A stretch of DNA of 64,000 nt from contig NZ_JANUCR010000001.1 of NCBI RefSeq assembly GCF_024807655.1, forward strand, positions 434,001-498,000. The letters are read 5' to 3'. The stretch comes from Methanococcus voltae (GTDB lineage Archaea; AGJL01; Methanococci; Methanococcales; Methanococcaceae). The notes below the pieces were generated by a model, which did not search any database, was not told the DNA's origin, and saw only the letters and a program-made list of their open reading frames with translations. The position numbers were made by a program, and so were the translations under genes. Positions 28,979-37,177 of the stretch are shown here, piece after piece (within the stretch, counting starts at the first letter, position 1; each line of letters starts with the position of its first letter).

Positions 28979-29635
28979 TTATTGTAATTCTACAACTTTT
29001 GTTGTGAATGTAGCAGGTGTTGTGAATTCTAAGATACCTGGTGCACCGAATTCTGGTTGTAATTTACCTGAAACTGATGCTCTATTAGGGATACCTGTTG
29101 TTGTTGAGAATATTGCACCTGTGTTGATTGCGATAGCTACTAAATCACCTTTGTTGATAACCTGGTTTTTAGCTACTGAGCCATCGAAGTCTTGTAATGA
29201 TACAACTTGGAATTTTGTTGCTGTTGTATTTGTTAATAATGTAGCGCTTAATACGTCAGGTGTTCCTGATGTACCATCGATTGCACTTGTATTTGCTTTT
29301 AATACAGCACTTACGCCGTTGTATGTAATGAATAATTTAGCTTGGCTTAAATCAATTGCTGAGCTTCCTGCGTTAGGGGTGATGTATGCTACTAAGTGAG
29401 TAATGTTTTCACTTGTTGTGCTGTTAACACCGGTTACGCCGGTTACTTGTAAACCGCTTGCAACTTGTTCAGTACTTTCTTTTCCTGTTGTTGAAGCTTT
29501 TTGTTGTAAAAATCCACTTGTGTTAATTAAAACACTTGCAGCTACTGCTGCAACTAATACCATTGCTATGAATACTATCAAGGTACCTATACCTGAAGCA
29601 CCTTTTTTATTAGTTAAAAAGTCTTTTATGTTCAT
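28979..29635 (-). CDS. flaB1: Major archaellin FlaB1
   Basis: 218 residues; first gene of the archaellum operon. Leader MNIKDFLTNKKG and mature [19 protein letters not shown], then a Thr/Ser/Asn-rich exposed domain with several sequons (NST, NIT, NTS, NTT) and a conserved end [19 protein letters not shown]. The start is ATG 29635, directly after GGAGGTATAGT. The frame is open up to 29866, but that extension is the regulatory repeat array and leader, not protein: its apparent 4-residue periodicity is the 12-bp repeat read as codons. Confidence 0.95.
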   Translation of the reverse strand: MNIKDFLTNKKGASGIGTLIVFIAMVLVAAVAASVLINTSGFLQQKASTTGKESTEQVASGLQVTGVTGVNSTTSENITHLVAYITPNAGSSAIDLSQAKLFITYNGVSAVLKANTSAIDGTSGTPDVLSATLLTNTTATKFQVVSLQDFDGSVAKNQVINKGDLVAIAINTGAIFSTTTGIPNRASVSGKLQPEFGAPGILEFTTPATFTTKVVELQ

Positions 29636-29729
29636 ACTATACCTCCGAGGTATTTTAGTAAGTCTACTTATGCATAGTTGTATATTTACCCCTGGGGGAT
29701 GTTCCCGAATAAATATGTTGTTTTTTGTT

Positions 29730-29746
29730 ATTATATACTTTTTTTG
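29730..29746 (-). promoter_or_regulatory. Core promoter (BRE + TATA) of the flaB1 operon
   Basis: On the minus strand CAAAAAAAG (29746-29738) is followed by TATATAAT (29737-29730). A start site about 25 bp downstream would fall near 29708, giving a leader of about 70 nt. The same A-rich BRE + TATA pattern occurs at flaA. Confidence 0.8.
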
Positions 29747-29844
29747 CACTTCTTTAAGCATATGGTTTTGTATATGGCTATGTATATGATATTGTAGATA
29801 CTTATGTAGTTTTTTATGTAGCCATTTATGTAGGTAAACTTGTA
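29737..29844 (-). promoter_or_regulatory. Array of 12-bp repeats (EarA-type sites) upstream of flaB1
   Basis: Read on the minus strand from 29844, the sequence divides without slippage into nine 12-bp units beginning TACAAG, TACATA, TACATA, TACATA, TACAAT, TACATA, TACAAA, TGCTTA and TGCAAA; the last unit is the BRE itself. TACATA is the element I recall for the Methanococcus archaellum activator EarA. The helical-turn-scale spacing suggests cooperative binding along the DNA. Confidence 0.8.
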
Positions 29845-29993
29845 TATAAAAACTAAAAATAAACACGAAATAGAACCCAATTTACAGATAAAACACAAAT
29901 TAACAAGATTAAAATTACCAATTATTGAAAAAAACTATTATTAGTAATTACATTGACAATTAAAGGTTAGAACTATTGTTTTAGAATATCTCA

Positions 29994-30044
29994 TTTTTGA
30001 AATATTAATTATTTAGATATTCAAATACTACAATATTTCAAAAA
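29994..30044. repeat. 13-bp inverted repeat between flaA and the flaB1 promoter
   Basis: A perfect inverted repeat (29994-30006 / 30032-30044, 25-nt spacer), with a second overlapping 8-bp pair (29984-29991 / 30015-30022). It lies about 240 bp beyond the flaA stop and may end flaA read-through. The 29636-30279 gap otherwise holds the flaB1 leader, promoter and repeats and AT-rich DNA. Confidence 0.5.
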
Positions 30045-30279
30045 AAAAACAAATTTTTTGGACAAGGTACAAAATCCCAAATTAAAAAAATTACTAATTA
30101 TAATATAATATTTTAAAAAATATCTAACAATAGTATTGCATAGGATACATACCAAATTACATAATATATCAAAATACGTCATAAAAATTAAATAATAAAC
30201 ATAATAAACAAAACAACATAATTTAATAATAAATCATTAAAAATATAAGGTAAAAAATTAAAAATATGTAATATATTTT

Positions 30280-30936
30280 TTAGTGTAGTATTATCACATC
30301 TTCTGTTTTACCATAAGCATTTGGCAATATATATGTAAATTGTGTTTTAAATCCTACTTCAGATTGTAAATAACCATTTAATCTTGTTTTAGGAGCTAAA
30401 GTTAAACTTGTGCAATTTACAGTTAGGACTGCCATATCACCTTTTCCAAGAACTGGTGAATTAGCAGTACATGAACCATCGTCATCTTGAACATTAATAA
30501 TTCCAAAGTTATAATTTGGTAATGTTGTTGAGTTATACCAAGCTTTAGAACCTGTTGCATCAAATATTTGTGCATTTGTAGCTTCAAAGTATTCTACATT
30601 ATAAGAAACTATTGATGTAGCATGTCCATCAGACAATAATATTTTGGTATTCCTTAAATCTACTGGTTTACTACCTGCAGATGGGGTAATATATATAGCA
30701 AGCTTATCAATTTTGTTTCCATTTAGCTTACCACATGTTTGAATAATCTTTAGACCAGTTGAAACTTGTTCAGTACTTTCTTTTCCTGTTGTTGAAGCTT
30801 TTTGTTGTAAAAATCCGCTTGTGTTAATTAAAACACTTGCAGCTACTGCTGCAACTAATACCATTGCTATGAATATTATCAAAGTGCCTACACCAGTCGC
30901 ACCTTTTTTGTTTTTCATGAATTGATTTAATTTCAT
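30280..30936 (-). CDS. flaA: Archaellin FlaA (minor archaellin)
   Basis: 218 residues. Leader MKLNQFMKNKKG, mature [19 protein letters not shown], and the shared [19 protein letters not shown], then a divergent middle and an unusual end (YLQSEVGFKTQFTYILPNAYGKTEDVIILH) lacking the QPEFGAPG segment of the FlaB proteins. It is separate from and 644 bp upstream of flaB1, as in M. voltae, where flaA is a low-level separate transcript. ATG follows GGCGGAGGG. Confidence 0.94.
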   Translation of the reverse strand: MKLNQFMKNKKGATGVGTLIIFIAMVLVAAVAASVLINTSGFLQQKASTTGKESTEQVSTGLKIIQTCGKLNGNKIDKLAIYITPSAGSKPVDLRNTKILLSDGHATSIVSYNVEYFEATNAQIFDATGSKAWYNSTTLPNYNFGIINVQDDDGSCTANSPVLGKGDMAVLTVNCTSLTLAPKTRLNGYLQSEVGFKTQFTYILPNAYGKTEDVIILH

Positions 30937-31198
30937 GATTTCCCTCCGCCAAACTAATACTATAATTAATACATTTTATAGCATTATTAATCGTAAATAT
31001 CGTGATTATTAGAGTATATAAGGGACAGTATGAACTATAATATGTAAATTAACAATAAAATATGAAATATACAAAGGTAAACACTTTTAGCAGCCATAAA
31101 TGACCAACAAAAAGGTAATTCTATTAAATGTACCAAGTGTTAATTACTAAAAATATTAACAAGTACAAATCTGAATATTATAGAATAGCTTTTTTTTA

Positions 31199-31215
31199 AT
31201 AATATACTTTTTTTG
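31199..31215 (-). promoter_or_regulatory. Distal core promoter (BRE + TATA) of flaA
   Basis: Minus-strand CAAAAAAAG (31215-31207) then TATATTAT (31206-31199), nearly identical to the flaB1 core. The start site would be near 31175, giving an approximately 240-nt leader. A second TATA-like element (CCCTTATATACTC, 31013-31025) lies closer to flaA and could give a leader of about 60 nt. Confidence 0.65.
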
Positions 31216-31277
31216 TAGTTTATTAAGCACTTGATTAAGTATTTAATTAAGTACTTAAATAAGCAGGTAATTATGTA
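31206..31277 (-). promoter_or_regulatory. Array of 12-bp repeats (EarA-type, degenerate) upstream of flaA
   Basis: From 31277 on the minus strand, six 12-bp units begin TACATA, TGCTTA, TACTTA, TACTTA, TGCTTA and TACAAA, the last being the BRE. Only one unit is an exact TACATA, against four at flaB1, consistent with the weak flaA expression known in M. voltae. Confidence 0.75.
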
Positions 31278-31297
31278 GGTAATCTATAAAAATAACC

Positions 31298-31333
31298 TAC
31301 ATAAGCATATGCAAAAAAACTATATTATATAAG
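31298..31333 (+). promoter_or_regulatory. Divergent EarA-type promoter facing the HEAT-repeat gene
   Basis: On the plus strand a TACATAAGCATA unit (31298-31309) is followed in the same 12-bp phase by TGCAAAAAAACT (BRE, 31310-31321) and ATATTATATAAG (TATA, 31322-31333). This copies the architecture at flaB1 and flaA but points to the gene at 31365. A 10-bp perfect inverted repeat (31271-31280 / 31295-31304) presents TACATA to both directions. Confidence 0.75.
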
Positions 31334-31364
31334 ATAACCAAGATTTACGTGTAAGCGTGATAGT

Positions 31365-33155
31365 ATGATGAATGGATATAAAAATGATGATAAGTATTTT
31401 GATATGAAAGTTAACTTAAATCTGAATAATATTGAAGAATTCAAAAATTTCAGAGAGATATTATTTTCAGGAAAATTCTGTATCGAAAATCCGAAAATAA
31501 TTAACAAAGTATTGCCAGAATACAAAAAATCATTGCAAAAAGATTTCAAATTTAAATGGGCCACATTAAAAGCTATGTCTATAATAGTTACTGCATACCC
31601 CGAACATTTGAAGACGTTAATGCCCATAACAGTTGAAATGTTAAAGGATTCTGATTGGAGAACTCGTAAAAATTCTCTGGAATTCTTGGGTGATGCAGGA
31701 TTAGTATGTTATGAGCTTGTTAATGAGTACATGGACCATATAATAGCAATGTTAGATGATGAAAACCCTAATGTTGTATGTTCGTCAGCTTACACAATTT
31801 CAAAAATATCATTGAACCCAAAATGTAATAATACGAAAAAACTTATAAACTTACTAAATACTAAAATAAAATCTAAATTATTGTTGATTGAAATATTAAA
31901 AAATATGAGTAATATAAATCCCGAAATACTCAAAGATAGTTCAAATAATCTTTTTGGATATTTGGACGATGAAAATCCCGAAATAGTAATAAAAACCCTT
32001 GAAATAATACATAATATTAAACCCGAAAATATTTCATATGATAATGCCGAAAAAATAATTTCAAAAACAGATTCAAAAAATAAGGATATTAAAACTTCTG
32101 CCTTAAACGCATTAGTTGAAATATCTAAAGTAGAATCTGAAAAATTTCGGAATATAATGCCCAAAATTATCGAATTTGTAAAATATGAAGAAAGGGATAT
32201 AAAAATCCCATCAATATATATATTAAATAACTTATGTCATCTAAACCCGAGTATAGTAAACGAATTAGATTTAAACTATTACATAATTACAGAAGATTAC
32301 GACTTAAAATACTCTGTAATGAATTTATTACAAACATTGTCTAACTTAGAGTCAAAAACAGCTCAAAAATACAAAAAAATTATCGAAAAGACCGTTGAAG
32401 ACGATAATAGTTCTATAATTACGAAATCGATTGCCATTATGGGAAATTTCGGAAAATTCGATAAATATTGTAAAGATAAATATATTCCAATATTAAAGTC
32501 TAAATTTTTAGATTTAAAATATAGGAAAGAATCTACATTATCGTTAATTAAATTAGGTTATGTAGATAATAAAATCGTAGAATTAATATTTAATTGTATT
32601 AAAAATATTAATTTAGAAATAAAATTCTTAAAGTGTGTATTTGAACAATATCCTTATGAATTATTGGATGATTTGAAGAAACATACTATTAAAATAAAAG
32701 ATAGTTTACACTTAAAATTAAAAAATACAAAAAATAAATTAATTAACTCTACTGAATATAATGAGAAAATTATTACAGCCCAAAATATTCAGAATTCTGA
32801 AATTGAAACATTGAACAATTTTGAAGAATTGATATCAATAGCAGATTACAGAATAAATGAATATCAGAATACGAATACAAATAATACAAATGTAAAACTT
32901 GGTCAGAGTCTGAAAATTCCTGACGACGAATGTGTTGTGCTCGCACTTAAATCTGAATGTATGGAAGTTGAGCTTGAAGATGGTAAGCAGGTTTATATTG
33001 TCCCAAAAGATAAATCAATGCATACAATATTATCTAATGAATTATTGGAATTTGTTGACAATAATCAAGATAATGAATTTGATTTATACAAAATATCTCA
33101 TGAAATAATGATACAATCATTAATTGAGACTGCTTTAAAAGATAAAAATATATAA
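31365..33155 (+). CDS. HEAT-repeat protein divergent from flaA
   Basis: A 596-residue soluble protein built of helical HEAT-like repeats from about residue 60 to 460 (examples: WRTRKNSLEFLGDAGLV, NPNVVCSSAYTISKISL, NPEIVIKTLEIIHNI, NKDIKTSALNALVEIS). The last 130 residues contain a different domain with VVLALKSECMEVELEDGKQVYIVP. There are no membrane or catalytic motifs, so a scaffold or interaction role is likely. It shares the flaA intergenic region and has an archaellum-type promoter. ATG follows GCGTGATAGT. Confidence 0.8.
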   Translation: MMNGYKNDDKYFDMKVNLNLNNIEEFKNFREILFSGKFCIENPKIINKVLPEYKKSLQKDFKFKWATLKAMSIIVTAYPEHLKTLMPITVEMLKDSDWRTRKNSLEFLGDAGLVCYELVNEYMDHIIAMLDDENPNVVCSSAYTISKISLNPKCNNTKKLINLLNTKIKSKLLLIEILKNMSNINPEILKDSSNNLFGYLDDENPEIVIKTLEIIHNIKPENISYDNAEKIISKTDSKNKDIKTSALNALVEISKVESEKFRNIMPKIIEFVKYEERDIKIPSIYILNNLCHLNPSIVNELDLNYYIITEDYDLKYSVMNLLQTLSNLESKTAQKYKKIIEKTVEDDNSSIITKSIAIMGNFGKFDKYCKDKYIPILKSKFLDLKYRKESTLSLIKLGYVDNKIVELIFNCIKNINLEIKFLKCVFEQYPYELLDDLKKHTIKIKDSLHLKLKNTKNKLINSTEYNEKIITAQNIQNSEIETLNNFEELISIADYRINEYQNTNTNNTNVKLGQSLKIPDDECVVLALKSECMEVELEDGKQVYIVPKDKSMHTILSNELLEFVDNNQDNEFDLYKISHEIMIQSLIETALKDKNI

Positions 33156-33259
33156 AGAGTATTACTAAATAATATAAGACTAAAACTAAAAAACTAAATA
33201 AATATATTAAAATTAAATAAAAATATTGTTTTACAACTTATTTTTATTATAATACATTA

Positions 33260-34186
33260 TTAACCTTCTATTTTAACAATAACTACAGGACTATGCTCCA
33301 TATCGCTTAAAACTTTCTCAGTAATCGTATAGGTATTATATTTTTTCATTAAATCGTGTATCGATTTTGTATAGGGTACCTGCGAAGTGTCTGCAAGATT
33401 TGCAATATATAATAATAATTCCATTGAGTATTTTTTATAAACGTTATTTCCGGTTATGGCTAAAGGCGTAGCTCCATATAATCCACCCATATTTAACAGA
33501 TTTCCTATTTTACCTAATATATAACCAAAAACTCCTATTTTAGCGATTATACCATCTATCGCATAAGGTAAAGCCGTAATATACCACTTATAAAACTTAT
33601 AGGTTGCATCAGTGTCAATTAACATAACAGTTAAATCCACGTCGAACTCTTTTTTTATTGCGTTATATAACTTATCCATAGTTTCTTTTGGCTTTGAAGG
33701 CAATAATGACGCATAAGTTCCAGGTACATTTGTTAAATCGATTCCACCTTCAGAAGCAGGTTTTAAAGCATATATAAAACCCACATTATCGATTACCACT
33801 TGTTTATGTTTCAAAGTCTCTGGTTTTGGCATTTTTCTAAGATTTAATACCCTATCACTTCTTGTTTTTAACAAAGGTCCTAATATATAGCCCCAAATAT
33901 ATTTACTCCAATAATAACAAAAATAAGCACTCAATTTTGGTTTAGACTTATTTTCATCTACAAAATTACCCTGACTTGTAGAAACAAACTTTTCACTAAC
34001 AACTAAAATATCTCCGTCATTTAATGAAATAGTACCTGCATTTAATTCCCTTCTTAACGAATGCAATGTTTCAAATATGAAATCATCACCACTGTATAAA
34101 TAATTAGTTTTAATGGGTTTAGCGGTTATTTTATTTTTTAATTCATCAGAAATTTCATAATTAATTTTATAATTTACTTTTGCCAT
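33260..34186 (-). CDS. CofE-family (F420 gamma-glutamyl ligase domain) protein
   Basis: 308 residues. The N-terminal segment NDGDILVVSEKFVSTSQGNFVD and the later TNVPGTYASLLP, VMLIDTDATYKFY and GATPLAITG match the F420-0:gamma-glutamyl ligase (CofE) fold. It is longer than true CofE (about 250) and the segment around AYFCYYWSKYIWGYILGPLLKTRSDRV is distinctive, so this is the paralogous family and not certainly the F420 enzyme. ATG follows GATGAGATT. Confidence 0.72.
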   Translation of the reverse strand: MAKVNYKINYEISDELKNKITAKPIKTNYLYSGDDFIFETLHSLRRELNAGTISLNDGDILVVSEKFVSTSQGNFVDENKSKPKLSAYFCYYWSKYIWGYILGPLLKTRSDRVLNLRKMPKPETLKHKQVVIDNVGFIYALKPASEGGIDLTNVPGTYASLLPSKPKETMDKLYNAIKKEFDVDLTVMLIDTDATYKFYKWYITALPYAIDGIIAKIGVFGYILGKIGNLLNMGGLYGATPLAITGNNVYKKYSMELLLYIANLADTSQVPYTKSIHDLMKKYNTYTITEKVLSDMEHSPVVIVKIEG

Positions 34187-34381
34187 AATCTCATCAATAA
34201 TTCAATTTTTTAACAAATAATATCGTATAATCTATTTAGTCATAATTTAAAATATAGTTGTAATAAATATTTAAAAGTGCTTAATATAATAACTATAATA
34301 TAATACAAAGATACAATTGAATAATATAACTATTATATAATTAATATTTGTTAAAGATATTAAATTTAAAAGGGTGTAATT

Positions 34382-35656
34382 TTGTATTTAACGAATGAAG
34401 AAGAAAAAATATACAATGGCGAATATGGGGAAACTCTGGAAATGTGTATGAACCTAATTGTATCTCTCGGAGATATATACGGTGCTGAAAAATTAATCGA
34501 TGTCACATCAGCACAGGTTTCTGGTGTTTCCTACAAAACTATTGGCGAAAAAGGTTTGGAATTCTTAAGGGATATGTCCGATAGTGGTTTAAAAGTTTCA
34601 GTACCTACAACATTAAATCCTGCAGGTATGGATTTAATAGAATATGAAGCACTTAAATTTCCGGCAGATTTTGCAAAAAAACAGCTTGAAATAATTGATT
34701 ATTTTGAAAAACTTGGAATTGAATTGGGTTGTACCTGCACACCATACTTATCCGGAAATGTACCACGATTTAGAGACCATATTTCCTGGGCAGAATCATC
34801 TGCCGTATGCTACTCAAACTCAGTTCTTGGAGCATACACTAACCGAGAAGGAGGTCCTTCTGCTTTAGCGAGTGCTATTTTAGGTAAAACCTCATATTAT
34901 GGATATCATTTGGATGAAAATAGGATACCTAATTTTAAAATTAATTTAGACTTGGATTTTGAAAAAATTGGTTTAAAATGCAATAATAAAATTAATAATA
35001 TGGCATCATATGGTTTAATCGGTAGATATGTAGGAAGAATTGTAAAAAATGGTATACCATACTTTAATTTTACAAATGAAAATAATAATAATTCATTAAA
35101 CCTTAAAAGCGAATGTTTAAAAGGACTTGGTGCTGCTTTAGCTGCGAGTGGAGGCATTGCTTTGTATCATTTTAAAGGAATTACGCCAGAAGCAATTTGT
35201 ACATATGACAATGACGTCATAAACGGTAATTTAAAATTTGACGATGAAATTACAATTACAAATGATATGATTGAAGAAGAACTTTCAAAATTTGATAATG
35301 AACAGAAGATAGATTTAATATGTATAGGTTGTCCACATAGTGGAATAAGCGAAATAAAAACTGTTGTAGACATACTTCTCGAAGAAAAAAAATCACTCAA
35401 AACAGACTTATGGATTTGTACCTCCATATATACCAAAGCAATAGCTGATAGAATGGGATATACAAAAATTATTGAAGACGCTGGCGGTAAAATAGTTGTA
35501 GATACTTGTATGGTTGTTGCACCAATTGAAAAAATGGGTTATAAGTACGTAGCTACAAATTCAGGGAAAGCTGCTACATATTTACCAAATTTCTGCAATA
35601 GTGAAGTAATATATGGCTCTATTGAAGAATTAATTAGAAAAGGTTTGAATCAGTAA
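34382..35656 (+). CDS. Aconitase X family: phosphomevalonate dehydratase large subunit
   Basis: A 424-residue aconitase X (DUF521) catalytic subunit. In archaea this family dehydrates 5-phosphomevalonate to trans-anhydromevalonate phosphate in the modified mevalonate pathway, feeding isoprenoid lipids. Family sequence includes SAQVSGVSYKTIGEKG, LGCTCTPYLSGNVPRF, WAESSAVCYSNSVLGAYTNREGG and IGCPHSGISEI, with conserved Cys. The small subunit is not adjacent. Start TTG 34382 follows AGGGTGTAAT. Confidence 0.87.
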   Translation: MYLTNEEEKIYNGEYGETLEMCMNLIVSLGDIYGAEKLIDVTSAQVSGVSYKTIGEKGLEFLRDMSDSGLKVSVPTTLNPAGMDLIEYEALKFPADFAKKQLEIIDYFEKLGIELGCTCTPYLSGNVPRFRDHISWAESSAVCYSNSVLGAYTNREGGPSALASAILGKTSYYGYHLDENRIPNFKINLDLDFEKIGLKCNNKINNMASYGLIGRYVGRIVKNGIPYFNFTNENNNNSLNLKSECLKGLGAALAASGGIALYHFKGITPEAICTYDNDVINGNLKFDDEITITNDMIEEELSKFDNEQKIDLICIGCPHSGISEIKTVVDILLEEKKSLKTDLWICTSIYTKAIADRMGYTKIIEDAGGKIVVDTCMVVAPIEKMGYKYVATNSGKAATYLPNFCNSEVIYGSIEELIRKGLNQ

Positions 35657-35904
35657 ACCTTAAAAACATTTCTTAACATTACAAATTAAACTTAAACCCA
35701 TATTTAAATTTAAAAAATTATATCTATAATCTTTTTATATGAAATTTTTATACATATTATTTGGTATAAATATGTTGAATTAAATACAAGTTTATTTTAA
35801 TTAATTTAGGTTATTTTTAATTATAATATATTACATCCATATTAAAAAATAAAATAATCTAAAAGAATTATGCAAATAATATAGAGTATGTGCAAGGTGT
35901 TTTT

Positions 35905-36672
35905 ATGAATAAATTAACAATAATTGGTGCAGGTTCTGGAGACAAAGAATTAATAACTGTCAAAGGAGCTAAAGCAATTGAAAATGCGGATATTATTATA
36001 TATGCAGGTTCGTTGGTTAATCCTGAAGTTTTAACCTACAATACGAAAGGAGCTCAAATATATAATAGTGCTTCTATGAATTTAGAAGAAGTTTTGGAAG
36101 TAATTGTAAAAGGAATTAAAGAAGATAAAAATGTAGTTAGGGTTCATACTGGAGACCCTTCATTATATGGTGCAATAAAAGAGCAGATTGATGAATTAAA
36201 AAAACAAAATATTGATGTGAATATAATACCTGGCGTAACTTCGCTATTTGCAGCTGCAGCTACCTTAAAATCTGAATTAACTTTGCCAGACGTTTCACAA
36301 ACTGTTATTATTACTCGTCCAGTCGGTAGAACACCAAAACCAAGTTCTGAAAGCTTAAAATCATTAGCTAAACATCAAGCAACTATGGCAATATATTTAG
36401 GTACTGGAATGATTGAAAAAGTTTGTAATGAATTAATAGAAGGTGGATACCCTAAAGATACAGCCGTAGGAGTTGTATACCATGCTTCTTGGGAAGACGA
36501 GAAAAAAATCATTGGTAATCTTGAAAATATAGCTCAAAAAGTTAAAGACGAGGGAATTACAAAAACAGCTTTAATAATTGTTGGCGACGTAATAAACCCA
36601 AAATATTACGATTACTCAAAATTATACGACAAAAAATTTGAACACGAATATAGAAAAGCTAAAACTGATTAA
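35905..36672 (+). CDS. cbiF: Cobalt-precorrin-4 C11-methyltransferase
   Basis: A 255-residue tetrapyrrole methylase of the anaerobic cobamide pathway. Visible: IIGAGSGDKELITVKGAKAIENAD, IIYAGSLVNPE, VRVHTGDPSLYGAI, NIIPGVTSLFAAAA and the LPDVSQTVIITRPVGRTP segment characteristic of CbiF. The ATG at 35905 follows AAGGTGTTTTT; the frame begins at 35890 without a ribosome site. Other cob genes are not nearby. Confidence 0.95.
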   Translation: MNKLTIIGAGSGDKELITVKGAKAIENADIIIYAGSLVNPEVLTYNTKGAQIYNSASMNLEEVLEVIVKGIKEDKNVVRVHTGDPSLYGAIKEQIDELKKQNIDVNIIPGVTSLFAAAATLKSELTLPDVSQTVIITRPVGRTPKPSSESLKSLAKHQATMAIYLGTGMIEKVCNELIEGGYPKDTAVGVVYHASWEDEKKIIGNLENIAQKVKDEGITKTALIIVGDVINPKYYDYSKLYDKKFEHEYRKAKTD

Positions 36673-36736
36673 ATTAATTATTTTAATTATTTTAATCATA
36701 TAATTATTTTAAAAAGTATAAAATAGTTTAATAAAT

Positions 36737-36946
36737 TTATTTTGATTGCTCTGTTAATTTTTCATAGAGTATTTTTAAATCTGTTTTTATGGATAAATCA
36801 GTGTCTGTATTTAACAATTTTGATACATTTTTAGTTAATTCATCTACATTACTTGCATTATTTATTAATTCAGAAATATAGTCCATATTTTGAATATAAG
36901 GCATTATATATAATTTTATATCTTCTTTTTGTTCGTCCGATATCAT
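36737..36946 (-). CDS. Small acidic hypothetical protein
   Basis: 69 residues, predicted all-helical, acidic, no Cys. A strong TTGGTGATAAT ribosome site before the ATG at 36946 supports it as a real gene. It lies alone between cbiF (convergent) and pyrB (divergent). No family recognised. Confidence 0.6.
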   Translation of the reverse strand: MISDEQKEDIKLYIMPYIQNMDYISELINNASNVDELTKNVSKLLNTDTDLSIKTDLKILYEKLTEQSK

Positions 36947-37177
36947 ATTATCACCAATAAATTGTATATAAATAATATATTGCCTTTACATATTAATAAT
37001 ATTATTAAATTGTCTCACTTATTTTTCTAATTATTTTCTAATTATTTTTTAACCATTATTTTAAGCATATTTTCAAATCTATTTAATATAATATGTATCC
37101 ATAATTATATATAAAAATTATATTATATATTTTAAAAATTAAATAAAACCGATAACCGATAATAATTTGGTGATTTT

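Noticed and set aside
27878-29789. Long plus-strand open frames opposite the archaellin genes
   Set aside because: They are antisense shadows repeated at each archaellin copy because the genes are near-identical; they lack ribosome sites.
29636-29866. 77-residue N-terminal extension of FlaB1 with a 4-residue periodicity (Y-L-H-K-like)
   Set aside because: The period is the 12-bp regulatory repeat read as codons. The archaellin leader and a perfect ribosome site place the start at 29635, and the region contains the promoter.
29734-31303. CRISPR-like array interpretation of the phased repeats
   Set aside because: Units are 12 bp, degenerate, without spacers, and end in BRE/TATA elements; no cas genes are present.
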